From contig NC_084806.1 of assembly GCF_963583255.1 (NCBI RefSeq), forward strand, positions 21,680,317 to 21,744,316: a stretch of 64,000 nt of DNA, given 5' to 3'. The number at the start of each line of letters is the position of its first letter. The stretch's first letter is position 1. Positions 1 through 11,040 of the stretch are shown here, piece after piece. The DNA comes from Pyrus communis. Lineage: Eukaryota; Streptophyta; Magnoliopsida; Rosales; Rosaceae. The notes beneath the pieces were generated by a model that worked only from the letters and a program-made list of their open reading frames with translations, ran no database searches and was not told the origin of the DNA. The translations under genes and the position numbers were made by a program.

Positions 1-764
1 GCTTAACAGATTTTATGGATTAGGGCCCTAGGGTTTGGCACAAGCAAGTTAAATCCACTTAGGAGAGGGTTTGGCCCCATTAGTTTCATAAAAGGATTTG
101 TATACCCAAATCCACAAGGATTAAGGCCTAACAAATTAGAATCCAAAAGGAAAAAGGTTTAGGAAATTCGTCCAAAATTGGGCCTTCTAGAAACTAGGTG
201 TTTTGTGGCTGATTTTGGGTTTTCTAGAAGAGATAAAAGGGGGAAGGGTGTGGCACCCTTTTAGGGTTAGATAAGGCTTCTAGAAATCATGTTTTTAGGT
301 CCACTTGCAGCTAGGATTAAGGTGGAACAAGATTAGGTTAGGATAAGATATGATAAGGTTTGGATAAGATAAGGTTGGATAAGGTTTGATAAGGTTTGGA
401 TAAGATAAGGTTGGATAAGGTTTGATAAGGTTTGGATAAGATAAGGTTGGATAAGGTTTTGGATAATGTTTCCTCTTTTGAGCTGATTCCTTATCCACTT
501 TGTCCTTAGCTTAGTTCCTTCCTCTTCTTATCACATTTCCACCTTCTTGAAGTCCAAATTCGTCCATCCATGTTAGCCCACATGCAAGCTCACCACCTAG
601 TGTCCAAAATAGCTCCAAAATGCACCAAAATGCACTTTCTTGATACTTTAACCCATAGGACCTACAAACACACGAAATTGAGTTGTAATAGGACATTAAC
701 TAAGAAATAATAGCACAAATGCACAAGAATAAGCTAGTTAAGTCGCCTAAATATGCTCCTATCA
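1..764 (-). mobile_element. LTR fragment, U3 side, reverse orientation
   Basis: The minus strand begins TGATAGGAGCATATTTAGGC at 764, the same LTR 5' end as the other elements here, in the diverged form also seen in solo LTR S1. The LTR runs leftward out of the window, so only U3 is present. It holds a 36-bp tandem repeat but no credible gene. The short open frames reflect low-complexity repeats. Confidence 0.6.
362..469. repeat. 36-bp tandem repeat in LTR U3
   Basis: About three units of 36 bp start at 362, 398 and 434, each beginning GGATAAGATAAGG. Shorter related GATAAG words flank the array. It lies in the same part of U3 as the TTATCACT-type minisatellites of the other LTRs and is probably a diverged equivalent. 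Confidence 0.8.
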
Positions 765-942
765 GGAACATGACAGCTAGGAGGGAATGTGGCTGCATGT
801 TTGAATGATTAAAGGATGCATGTGGGTTGGAATTGCATGTGCAAGGGGACAATCTGAAAATGCATGTGAAAGCATGTGTTGGCTGCAATGATGAAATGGA
901 TGGGAGTGCATGTGGCTTAATTAATTAAAGGGAGTGCATGTG
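765..942 (-). mobile_element. LTR U3 fragment, reverse
   Basis: On the minus strand this carries the CATGCA-rich U3 text and the phrase CCTAGCTGTCATGTTCC, matching 1527-1544 and 50540-50552. It is the target into which the 1-764 LTR inserted; the bases after 764 (GGAAC) are one half of a possible target duplication whose partner is outside the window. Confidence 0.45.
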
Positions 943-1362
943 CAATGTCTCAAAACTGCCCAGAAAGTGATTTTAAGGCAGTTTTGAGTGTTTTGGGTGA
1001 TGTTTGAGTCTTTTGGTTTGTTTTAGTGTTTTAAAGTTTAGTTTTGCATTCTTTGAGTCTAGTATAGTGTTTTATATTGTGTTTTTACGTTTGAATCAAA
1101 CCATAATCTTAAATTCGTCCAACATTGGGTTTAAGGTCAGAAACTGCCTAGTTAGTGTTTTTAGGCAGTTTTGAGTCTTTTGAACTTGTTTTGAGTCCTT
1201 TGAGTCTTTGTGAACGTTTTTAACTTTGTTTTTACGTTTTTGAGTCAAATCCAAGTGATTAACAATCCCTCCTAATCCCCAGTCCAGAACGATCCCTACT
1301 TATACTTATACTACAATTGACAAAAAGAGGGTTTAATTTGTGTGTGTATAAATCTCGCATCA
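943..1362 (+). mobile_element. LTR 3' end fragment, forward
   Basis: Forward LTR sequence appears abruptly at about 943 and ends at 1362 with the canonical terminus TATAAATCTCGCATCA. It holds the perfect 12-bp hairpin (949-960 with 977-988) found in other LTRs. The 5' part of this LTR is missing, so this is a deletion remnant. Confidence 0.55.
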
Positions 1363-3726
1363 ATCCATTCCACAAACATCCCATGCCGTGCACATTCATA
1401 GACTTTCACATGCATCTTGGCAGATTCCACATGCACACACATGCATTTTCAGCACCAACAACACTCATTGCCGTGCACATTCACTCACCATACCATTCCA
1501 GCATTAGCACATGCAACCTAGCTGTCATGTTCCCCTCATTTCACCTATAAATACTCATTCATTCATTCTCATTCATTCACAATTCATTTCACAACAGAAA
1601 TTGGTCCCTTGGGGGCGTGCCCTTCACAAAGTCCATCCATTCCATTCATACACTTCATCCATTGCAGAAATGTAGACCATAAACCACCTTTGTGCCGTGA
1701 GTCTTCCCCTACAAATCCAAACACCATCCTTCCATTCCTCCACCACTACCCAAACCATTCACACCATCAAACTATCCTTAGACCTTGTGCTACAACGAAG
1801 AGGAAGATAAGAGTGCCTAAACGTTCATACAATTCAAGTTTGAGTTGTTGGAATGTTTAGGTGTTTCTTTGATTTCTATGTTTAATTTCAATACTCTTTG
1901 TTTTGTACGAATGAGGCATGGAAGAAAAGAGTGCCTAAACGTTCATACAATTCAAGTTTGAGTTGTTGGAATGTTTAGGTGTTTCTTTGATTCTCTTTGT
2001 TTTGTATCATAAGGAACTAAACCCCCCTTGGCTAGGGGGTAATTTGAAATATATGTTTATGCTTGCGTTTTGATTTGATTACTTCTAATTGCGTTTCATA
2101 AGTTGTGGATTCAATTTGTTTAACTATTTGATTGATAACTTATTTATGTATGTTTATTAAGAGTGCACACTTAATTTTCATGCATGAGTATGACGCTAGA
2201 ATATAAGTGAGTTTCACCTAATAGTTACGAACTTATATTCACAAGTAGTGGAGGTTGCTTATAAACAATCGCGTTAAATGAATTTTTGGCAAGAGTATCA
2301 TGCATTCATAGTTACAATTGCCTCGTCAATACTTATAATTTTCATACAGCGTAATGATTCTTGCTTGTATCTCTATTATGCAATCATGTAGGGGACTTGT
2401 GGGGAATGTTTTGAATTGTTGTATGCGCTAACCCATCCAATTCAATAACGTTAGGAAGATTTGAAGGTTAATTAGTGCATCACGGTTAACTTGGGGTGTT
2501 GAGAATTAATGATTTATTGAAACGAAATTGGAAATCATTTTATTATGCAAGTATAACATATGTGGAGATGAATCCCGTAGCTAACTTTCCATCCATTCAA
2601 TTCCATCCATTTGTTATTTCTTTTCTTGTTTTTGTTTTCATGTTTAATTTAACTTGTTGTTCAATTATGTTAAACATGTGGAACTAATTTCTTTTTAGTT
2701 AGAGGCGAATTTGAAGCCATGAACATATGTTGGTTATGATTTGATTTACTCCAGTTATGAATTCATGAACTTTAGATGTGGGTTACTTTTCTGTTTTGAT
2801 TAAGAACTTGTTTATGTATGTGGGTTGAGGGTCGACACTTAATTTGCATGCCTAAACTTGATGCTAGGATATAAGGGAATTTCACTTAATCGTTATGAAC
2901 TTATATTCATGAGTAGTAAAGATCGCTAGTCACGATTGTGTTTAGTAAACCCTAGGTTGGATTAACATGCGTATTCCATAGTTATGAATGCCTAGTCGAT
3001 GTTTATGATTTCCGTTGAACTTAATGATCTTTGTTGAATGTCTCTACCATGCGTATTCCATGGTTAGGGACTTTGATTAGGAATGCTTTGGATTGTTGTA
3101 TGCGCTAACCCATCCAATCCAATGAATCTAGGGAAATCTGAAAGTTAATTTAAGCGGACCTAATTAACTTGGAGCATTGTCATTCATCGTTTGTTGAAGT
3201 CATAACTGGGAGTCAATTTATATGCTTATGTTCATGTGTGGATAAGGAATCCTCTAACTAGTTTTTCATCATTCTATTTCATTAATTTCGTTTTTAGAAT
3301 CTGTTTTAATTCCAAGTTTCTGTTTTAGTTTAAATTCATCCAAAACCAATCCCCCATTTATTTTAAAGTGTTAGATTAGTTAGAAATACATTTAGTTTGT
3401 GTTTATCAGAGTTTTGATTAAATTTATTTCCCAATTTCGTCCAAATTTACCAAAGTGCTCAAAACTGCCCAGAAAGTGATTTTAAGGCAGTTTTGAGTGT
3501 TTTGGGTGATGTTTGAGTCTTTTCGTTTGTTTTAGTGTTTTAAAGTTTAGTTTTGCATTCTTTGAGTCTAGTATAGTGTTTCATATTGTTATTTTACGTT
3601 TTTGAGTCAAATCCAAGTGGTTAACAATCCCTCCTAATCCCCGCTCTAGAACGATCCCTACTTATACATATACTACAATTTGACGAAAAGAGGGTTTTAA
3701 TTTGTGTGCGTATAAATCTCGCATCA
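1363..3726 (+). mobile_element. Forward LTR, 5' truncated, duplicated-domain type
   Basis: Forward LTR sequence runs from U3 (TATA-like TATAAATA near 1544), through the paired 46-nt palindromes and the C-rich/G-rich hairpin near 2021-2039, to the terminus GCATCA at 3726. It contains two diverged copies of the downstream domain, near 2040-2580 and 2700-3280, like the long LTRs of R4 and R6. The 63-codon frame at 2496-2687 is LTR sequence and not credible as a gene. Confidence 0.6.
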
Positions 3727-4835
3727 AACACTAAACTAGACTCAAAGAATGCAAAACTAAACTATAAAACACCAAAACAAACCAAAAGACTCAAAACAGC
3801 AAATAAACACTCAAAACTGCCTTAAAAACACTTTTTGGGCAATTTTGAACACTATACTCAAATCTGGACGAAATTAAGTTATCACTTGACTCAAAACACT
3901 TTAAAACATCAATTAAATTGATTTCTAACTAATCTAACACTTTAAATTAATGGGGGAATTGGTTTTGACGAAAATTAAGTAAATTAAGACAAGGACAAAG
4001 AAAACAGATTCTTTAGACTAAATTAGGTGAATTGATGAATGATGGGCTAACTAGAGGGTTCTTCTCCACACATGACACACTTGCATTCAAATTGATTCCC
4101 AATTGCTTCTTTCAATAAATCATGAAACTCAATACCCCAAGTTAACCGTGAACAGCACTTTTTTAACTTTCAAGTTTTCCTTAAGTTATTGAATTGGATG
4201 GGAATGCGCATACAACAACTCAAAACATTCTCTAAAAGTCCCTTACGTGAAAAGCACAATAAAGGTACAATCAAAGATCATTACGTTTCATGAAAACTAT
4301 AAGTATTGACGAGGCAATTGTTACTATGAAAAGCATGAAACTTTTGCCAAGAATTCACTTAACGCGATCGTCGATAAACGACCTCCACTACTAGCAAATA
4401 TAAGGTTATAACTATTAGGTGAAATTCCCTTATATTTTAGCTTCAAATCCCTGCATGAAAAAATAAGTGGCCACCTTAATCAACACACAAGAATGAGTTA
4501 TCAATCAAACAGTTAAGCAAATTGAATTCACAACTTATGAAATAACAATTGGATGTAATCAATTCATCTTGCAAGCATAATCATGGTATTGAATAGCCCC
4601 CTAGCCAAAAGGCTTAGTTCCTCATGTTCACAAAACAAAAGAAAACAGATTTATACATTGTAACTATAAGAAAGAGAACACCTAAATACTCCAACGATCC
4701 AATGTTGAATAGCTAGAATCTTCAAGCAATCTTCTTCCTCTCCTTTGCTACGGCACAAGAGGTTCTGGTGAGTTTAGGGGGTTATGGATGATGTAGAATG
4801 ATGGATTTAGGTTTGGGATGGATGTAGGGGACGGC
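3727..4835 (-). mobile_element. Reverse LTR fragment, target of R1
   Basis: Reverse-orientation LTR sequence starts inside the LTR, without the TGATGCG end, directly against the forward terminus at 3726. It runs to 4835, where R1 begins. The last five bases (4831-4835, ACGGC) would be R1's target duplication, but the right-hand partner is absent. It is strongly diverged from other copies, suggesting greater age. Confidence 0.55.
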
Positions 4836-6399
4836 TGATAGGAGCATATTCATGCGACTTAAATGGCTTGTTCTCGTGCATTTACGTTATGTTTCTTTAG
4901 TTATTTTAGTACTTTAAGCTATTTTCGTGTGTTTGTAGGTCCAAAGGGCTAAAGGAGCAAAAAGATGCATTTTGGAGACTTTTGGAGCACTTTTGGACTA
5001 AGGATGGATAGCTTATGCTTGGAGCCAAAGTGTTGGACGAAATTGAAGACCTAATTGAAGACCAAAGTGTTGGAACCTTGTTCCCTTTAGTTTTAGGACA
5101 TTTAAACCTTTCCTAATCCCATTCATCAACACATGCATCCACATGCTTTCCTATTCAATTAAATCAGCCACATGCATTCATCATCATAACCTAGCTGTCA
5201 TTCCACTTCATTGCACATGCATCTTCAAATAATCAGCCATTCCACATGCATATTCAACCTAGCTGTCATTGCACAGGCATTCACTCTTCCATATTCCAGA
5301 AATTCGTCAAAACCTCTCCACACCCTTGCAGCAGCCACCAAAACACTTTTCTCCTCCATTGCAGCCACTCCAACCACTCCCCAAACCATTCACACCATCA
5401 AACTATCCTTAGACCTTGTGCTACAACGAAGAGGAAGATAAGAGGGCCTAAACGTTCATACAATTCAAGTTTGAGTTGTTGGAATGTTTAGGTGTTTCTT
5501 TGATTTCAATGTTTAATTTCAATACTCTTTGTTTTGTACGAATGAGGAATGGAAGAGAAGAGGGCCTAAACGTTCATACAATTCAAGTTTGAGTTGTTGG
5601 AATGTTTAGGTGTTTCTTTGATTCCAATGTTTAAATTCAACTAAACCCCCCTTGGCTAGGGGGGGATTCGAAATATATGTTTATGCTTGCATTTTGATTT
5701 GATTACTTCTAATTGCGTTTCATAAGTTGTGGATTCAATTTGTTTAACCGTTTGATTGATAACTTATTTATGTATGTTTATTGAGAATGCGCGCTTAATT
5801 TTCATGCATGAATATGACGCTAGAATATAAGTGAGTTTCACCTAATAGTTACGAACTTATATTCGCAAGTAGTGGAGGTTGCTTATAAACAATCGCGTTA
5901 AACAAATTCTTGGCATAAGTTTCATGCAATCATAGTAACGAATGCCTCGTCAACACTTATAATTTTCATAGAGCGTAATGATTCTTGCTTGTACCTCTTC
6001 TATGCATTCATGTTGAGGACTTGTGGGGAATGTTTTGAATTGTCGCATGCATCATCCAATTCAATAACGTTAGGAAGATTTGAAGGTTAATTAGTGCATC
6101 ACGGTTAACTTGGGGTGTTGAGTATCATGATTTATTGAAATGCAATTGGAAATCATTTTATTGTGCAAGTATAACATGTATGGAGATGAACCCCTTAGCT
6201 AGGTTCCCATCCATTCATTTTCATCAAATTCATCTTTACTATCTGTTTTAACTTAGAATCTGTACATTTTATTTAATTTCATCAAAAACCAAATCCCCCT
6301 TTACTTTATTGTCCATTTTAGTTAGAAAGTATCTTATTTTGTGTTTCTAAGTATTTTGAATCAATTTATTACCCAATTTCGTCCAAATTCACCAAAGTG

Positions 6400-6439
6400 C
6401 TCAAAACTGCCCAGAAAGTGATTTTAAGGCAGTTTTGAG
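6400..6439 (+). other. Perfect 12-bp hairpin in LTR
   Basis: CTCAAAACTGCC at 6400-6411 is the exact reverse complement of GGCAGTTTTGAG at 6428-6439, with a 16-nt loop. The same hairpin lies at 949-988 and 3458-3497. It falls late in the LTR, probably in the transcribed leader. Confidence 0.8.
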
Positions 6440-6587
6440 TGTTTTGGGTGATGTTTGAGTCTTTTGGTTTGTTTTAATGTTTTAAGTGTTTAGTTTTACA
6501 TTCTTTGAGTTAGTTTAGTGTTTTATATTGTGTTTTTACGTTCTTGAGTCAAGTTATTACTTAATTTCGTCCAAATTTGTGTTTGTG

Positions 6588-6627
6588 CTCAAATCTGCCC
6601 AGAAAGTGGTTTTTAGGCAGATTTGAG
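6588..6627 (+). other. Second 12-bp hairpin with a compensatory base-pair change
   Basis: CTCAAATCTGCC at 6588-6599 pairs perfectly with GGCAGATTTGAG at 6616-6627. Compared with the hairpin at 6400-6439, one A-T pair has become T-A, with both arms changed, and pairing is kept. Confidence 0.78.
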
Positions 6628-6859
6628 TGTGTTTGTGTTGTTTTGAGTCTTTTGGTTTGTCTTAGTGTTTTAAAGTTTAGTTTTGAATTCTTTGAGTCTA
6701 GTATAGTGTTTCATATTGTTATTTTACGTTTTTGAGTCAAATCCAAGTGGTTAACAATCCCTCCTAATCCCCGGTCCAGAACGATCCCTACTTATACATA
6801 TACTACAATTGACAAAAAGAGGGTTTAATTTGTGTGCGTATAAATCTCGCATCAAATTT

Positions 6860-6878
6860 TGGCGCCGTTGCCGGGGAT
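6860..6878 (+). promoter_or_regulatory. Primer-binding site, tRNA-Asp(GUC)
   Basis: TGGCGCCGTTGCCGGGGAT is complementary to the 3' end of plant tRNA-Asp including CCA, as I recall that tRNA. It starts five bases after the LTR end. tRNA-Asp priming is common in Athila/Tat-type plant elements. Confidence 0.88.
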
Positions 6879-6966
6879 TAGAAAATTTGCTAATCCCTTG
6901 GATTGTTTGTTTCTGTATTGTCTTTTAGATTTAGTTTTTATTTGTGTTTTGTTTGTTAAGAACAAC

Positions 6967-8052
6967 TTGGCACTTGATAACGCTTCTCTTTTGTCACAGC
7001 TCATGGAAAGGTCCCAAATGCAAAGAGTTGATATATCTAATCTTCAATCAAGGAATAACGTGTTTTCCAATACTTACAATTCGGATTGGAGTGATCATTC
7101 AAACTCTATGTGGTGGGAACCTCAAAATGCTCAACAAGGAGGATATTGGCAGCCACCAGAACCTCATATTCAATATGCCCAACCAAAGTCAAGTTCGTCA
7201 ATAGATTATAATCAAAAGCTTAATGAATTAATTTGTTTGGTGCAGGGCTCACAAAATCAAGACAATGAGGCTCAACAAGAAGGATATTGGCAGCCATATG
7301 AGGAGTTCTATTCAACGCCTATGCAGCCACCACAAAGGTTGGACCACTTGGATAAGCAAATTGGGCAGATCGCGGAGTTCGTAGGACAGTTTCGAGACCA
7401 AGGCGAACTCCCTAGTTCAACCATTGCAAATCAGAAGGGAGAATTTGAAAACACCAATGCTATCATGTTGAGAAGTGACAAGGAGGTTGGAACGGACCCT
7501 CAACCATCAAAATCAAATCACAAGGAAGAGGAATACACCCAACCCACGGAAAGGGTGGAAACACCTTTACCGGAGGCACCTATTGCTCCTATGCCGTCTA
7601 ATACAGGTATGGTTGTTCCAAATTTCATTATTTTTAACCCCGTTCCAACAAGTATCCCTATTCCTTGAAGATTCATGACTTCCAAGGAAGAAGAAGGTGA
7701 AAAAGACATCTTGGAAGCCCTTTCAAAGGTGACAAGTAGGGAATGTCATGAATTCATCAAAGAGGACGTTCTTGAAACCACAAAATCCAAAGAAGTTAAA
7801 TTTGATGACATTGGACAAGTCATAACCATCACTTGCAATCTGGCCAAGTCCAATATCCCTGAAACTTTCAAAGGAGTGGTGTTTGTCATTGAGTTCTTGT
7901 CGGACAAAACAAGTAAGTTTTTTTCAAATTCCTTTACATTTTATACTAACTTGCTGTTTTTTATGAATCAGGCACCTACACTAGAATTCAAACCATTGCC
8001 GGTTCACTTCAAGTATCACCTTCCATTCAAGGACCAATTCCATGCCGTTTGA
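6967..8052 (+). pseudogene. gag C-terminal remnant (R1), broken
   Basis: This is the same frame as the intact R3 copy (minus strand, 23693-24754) with two lesions. The start ATG is TTG at 6967-6969, and a TGC codon has become TGA at 7666-7668, splitting the frame in two. Visible family features: an SNTYN...W..H segment resembling the region after the gag zinc knuckle; a KQIGQIAEFV...GELPSSTI...LRSDKE block, the usual C-terminal gag signature of Athila/Tat elements; a RFMTSKEEEGEKDILEAL linker; and a final TLEFKPLPVHFKY, which resembles the entry to the reverse-transcriptase region. The zinc knuckle, protease and polymerase are absent. It might still be translated in part, but no function can be assigned. 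Confidence 0.72.
7913..7971 (+). other. Candidate 59-nt spliceosomal intron in gag remnant
   Basis: There is a donor GTAAGTTTTTTT, a TACTAAC branch-point match (7944-7950) and an acceptor TTATGAATCAG. Fifty-nine nt is short for a plant intron and not a multiple of three, so splicing would change frame just before the FKPLP motif. Ogre/Tat elements are known to have an intron between protease and RT; this could be a shrunken relic. Confidence 0.4.
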
Positions 8053-8112
8053 TTTTATTTATGTTAATAAAATAAAAAAAAAATAAAAAAAAATAAAAAA
8101 AAAGAGAGAAAG
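8053..8112. repeat. A-rich tract between gag remnant and antisense gene
   Basis: After the gag-frame stop comes ATTTTATTTATG, an AATAAAA word, then runs of A interrupted by T and G. All subfamily A and B copies have an A-rich (sense strand) tract at this point, which marks a module boundary. Confidence 0.7.
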
Positions 8113-8143
8113 AAAGATACTAAACATGGAGAAAGGTGGAGCT

Positions 8144-8815
8144 TCACAAAGGTTGTTTGCGTGAAGCCCCACTACGAGGCGCAGAAGCGGAAGGCATAGA
8201 AGCGGGAGGCATAGAAGCGGGAGGCATCGGAGCGGAAGCCATCGGAGCGGGAGGCATCGGAGCTAGAGCATTCCAGGCCTCAATACTTGGCCAAGCGCTG
8301 GATGACCCAGGAAAAAGGTGCCTCTGGAAATAAGACGCAAGCCTTTGACGGTCACTGTGAATTCGACCCTCAGATTCTTGCAGCTCATCAAGCTTCCTCT
8401 TCATCCCCGACGAATAGTTATTTGCAAGCACATGCAAACTTCTATTCTCGTACTTAAGCTGCTGGATCTCTTACTTAAGTCTTTCCACCTCTGCCATCAA
8501 CGATTCCACTTGGCGGGACCGAGCAAGCAGGCGTTGGCCCATGTTGGACACATAACTCGCACACTGAACACTAAGTGCGAGGGACTCTTGAACGGCCAAC
8601 TCATCGGACCGTCCTGACAGCAGCCTACTATCTTTCGGAGTGAGGAGGTTTTTAGCTACTATTGTAGCTGTTGTGGCGTCCTGCATCACAGAGTCTTCAC
8701 CTGAAAGAGGACCGTTAGAAGATAAAAAAGAAGGGCGCCATACATTACCTTGACGGGGCGCAACCGGATCGCTGCTGAGACTCTAATCTAAGCTAAGGTT
8801 CGATGAATTTGCCAT
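8144..8815 (-). pseudogene. Antisense coiled-coil gene of R1, two nonsense mutations
   Basis: This is a 223-codon frame opposite to the element sense, orthologous to the open copy at 22925-23596. Codon 11 is TAG (8783-8785; Leu in other copies) and codon 115 is TAA (8471-8473; Gln in others). The second stop lies inside the leucine zipper. The frame otherwise keeps the zipper, the basic KRKLDEL segment and the Met/Pro/Ala repeats at its C-terminus. Any product would be truncated. Its loss in a copy with apparently identical LTRs suggests it is not needed in cis for transposition, unless the mutations came after insertion. Confidence 0.8.
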
Positions 8816-9330
8816 TTTTTTCAAAAGTGTTCAAAGAGAAGGGGTGGATGGAGTTAAAATTTCACAAAGGGCCGGAATTTCACAAAGGGCCGGAGTCGAG
8901 TTTCAGGAATGGGAAATCTTCAGAGTGTGTGTGTTGGGGTGATTGATAGCTCTATAAAAAGCCAAGACGACGCGTCCACCGATTCAAAGAGCCGAATTTT
9001 CCGGCGTAATTTAGGCGACGCTCCCTCGGCTTTTCAGAAAACGCGTTCAACTTTGTCAAAAGATTTCTGACAAAGCTGAAAACACGTGGAGGCCATCATC
9101 GCATCTACACATCTTTAGCCGACAAGCGCAAAGTTCGGCGACGCTTTCTCTGCTTTTCAGAAGACGCGTGCAGCTTTGTCAAAAGGAGCCGCATCTGCAC
9201 TACCACGTGTCGTTCAGAAAGCGAAGGGGCGTCGTTCAGAAATCGAAGGGGCGCCTGCTCAGAAATCGAAGAGGCGTATTCAAAGATCGAAGAGGCGCCA
9301 CTATTTCAAAGAGCCGGATTTGCGGGATCA
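8816..9330 (-). promoter_or_regulatory. Upstream region of antisense gene (R1)
   Basis: It contains G-boxes CACGTG at 9083-9088 and 9204-9209, and a roughly 120-bp tandem duplication whose units contain TTTTGACAAAG and GCGTCGCC. A TATA-like site lies at 8953-8960, although TATAAAAA reads on the plus strand and only TTTTTATAGAG on the gene strand. GC content is visibly higher than in the LTRs. The promoter role is inferred from position and motifs. Confidence 0.4.
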
Positions 9331-10161
9331 AAACGTTTGTCGACAAGGGTAAAAAGTACCACCACTTGATATTATCTCTATATATGTCGACCTTCGTCTT
9401 TTATGGCAGGGCAAACCTGAAGAAAATGCCCAACTCTCCCTCACCTCTGAGGGCGCACTCCCAGCAAAGCCTTTCAAAATACTCAATTCTTTCTTCTTCC
9501 CCAAAGATGATACCAGATGCCTGGAGTACATATGACCCAGGAGGAAACGGCGGATTGAAGCATATGCTGATTCATTCACCGCTTCTTCAAAGCAAAGGTA
9601 TCTCATATCATCAAGGTCAAAAGCAAAAGTATCTCATATCATGCTCTTTCCCTGTCTTTTTCTTTGTCCTTGTTCTTACTTGCATGGCAAAGTAAAAGAA
9701 GCAATCAGCCGGCACTTGGAGTCAGTCTTCCGATCTGGAGCCAACGGCCTGGAATCTATTCCTGATTGCTTACCTAGCGTTGCTCTCGAGTAGTCATCTT
9801 CAACGGTTGTTACACTTCCAGAGAAGGGACCACTCCTGCAAAGATTGAACAAAGAAACAGATAACAGGAGGAAGCTCAGACCTTCGGGGGAAACCAAAAG
9901 AACCATCCTGCTGCCCAGTTCAAGAAGTAGCACAAAGGAAAATCAACGATGGGCAGAAACCAGTTCAAGAGTAAGCCTGTGGAATCACAAAGATCAAAGC
10001 CTCAATGCAATCACCAAGGAGAAGAGGGAATTTACACTCCATAACCAGATTTGCGTCCCTAAACTCTTCTCTTTGTTAATTACATTATGCCATGTTTAAT
10101 ATGTTTAGTTGCTTTTTGTGTGTTTACTTATGTTTTGTGTGAATCTATGCTTAAAACATTG

Positions 10162-10204
10162 AGGACAATGTTTGATTTAAGTGTGTGGGGGGGGGGGGGG
10201 TAAC
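10162..10204 (+). other. Internal polypurine-like tract with 14-G run
   Basis: A GAGGACAATG word is followed by TTTAAGTGTGTG and a run of 14 G (10187-10200). The same site in the other elements has runs of about 7 to 16. It resembles the true PPT (AAGTGTGGGGG) and could serve as an internal plus-strand priming site or be a slippage-prone relic. Confidence 0.5.
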
Positions 10205-11021
10205 TAAAGTGTTTTGATGCAAATTCGTGGGATTTTATCACCCATAACTTCAAATGTTGTTCCTTGCTGTTTTAAGGTGTTTTTAAGTTGTTTTAGAGTG
10301 TTTTAGTATGTTTTGTTTTATAACTCCGAAAATCACATAAAAATTTGAAAAACATGTTTCGAAAAGCCTAAAAAAGTGTTTTGAGTCGTTTTTGTGTGTT
10401 TGTGTCTTAGGGTACCTTCCAACACAATGATAAGGATTTGGTTTGTAATTGCATGACTGTTAAAGAGAGTTATAAACATGGATGAAAGTTTGATTTACTC
10501 TTGGTATATGCTTGGTTATGGTTATAATGTATGACTTCACATGCAATCATAAAAGAAAAATTCGTTTTTGTAACATGCTTGAAGGAAGAAACTCATAATA
10601 ACGCTACATCCCTGTGAGACTCGAGCCATTACTTTCTTTGGAGAGTTATTTTCTGTGATTCTTTGTTTTCTAAAGTTGTTGCATGATCTCATTATCCTTG
10701 CTTGGTTGCTACTTAGAATGCAATTGTATCATGATATAACTAAATGCTAGAACTTATATCCGTTTCATTCAAAGCATGACATTGAATTGCATAACATATA
10801 TCAAGATGAAGTTGTGTAGTTGCCACCATAGCCAAATAGCCTTACTTCCCATATTTCGTATATGTTGTAAGTTTTAACCCCGTTGAGCCTTGTTTAGCCC
10901 ATGTTCTTTGTTAACCCATATCATCCTCACCTAGCCTAGATTAGGACCATCCGTACCCTTGTTCTTGAAGCATAGTAAGCATGACGGATAATGAATTCCT
11001 TTTGATTAATATGTTGCAGAA

Positions 11022-11040
11022 AATAAGTGTGGGGGAAGGG
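11022..11040 (+). other. Second internal PPT-like tract
   Basis: AATAAGTGTGGGGGAAGGG is a second near-copy of the PPT core, about 880 bp upstream of the 3' LTR. Equivalents occur at 20716-20731 and 30447-30466 on the minus strand. Confidence 0.45.

Larger units (their letters stand above)
4836..6854 (+). mobile_element. R1 5' LTR (2,019 bp)
   Basis: Bounded by TGATAGGAGC and CTCGCATCA and followed by the PBS. Parts in order: CATGCA-rich U3 (about 5100-5390), two copies of a 46-nt imperfect palindrome starting CCTAAACGTTC (about 5448 and 5574), the CCCCCC/GGGGGG hairpin near 5645-5666, and two tandem hairpins at 6400-6439 and 6588-6627. I see no clear TATA box in U3, unlike R3-R6. Confidence 0.88.

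Noticed and set aside
362..469. Telomere-like or satellite array (GATAAGG words)
   Set aside because: The 36-bp unit is not a plant telomere repeat and lies inside an LTR U3.
6860..6878. A tRNA-Asp gene
   Set aside because: Only the 18-19 bases complementary to the tRNA 3' end are present; no D-, anticodon- or T-arm. It is the primer-binding site.
9168..9695. 175-codon frame in R1, repeated at 22060-22587 and 40785-41312
   Set aside because: Starts at GTG rather than ATG, overlaps an equally conserved 92-codon frame on the other strand, and is disrupted in R6. High nucleotide identity between young copies alone explains it.
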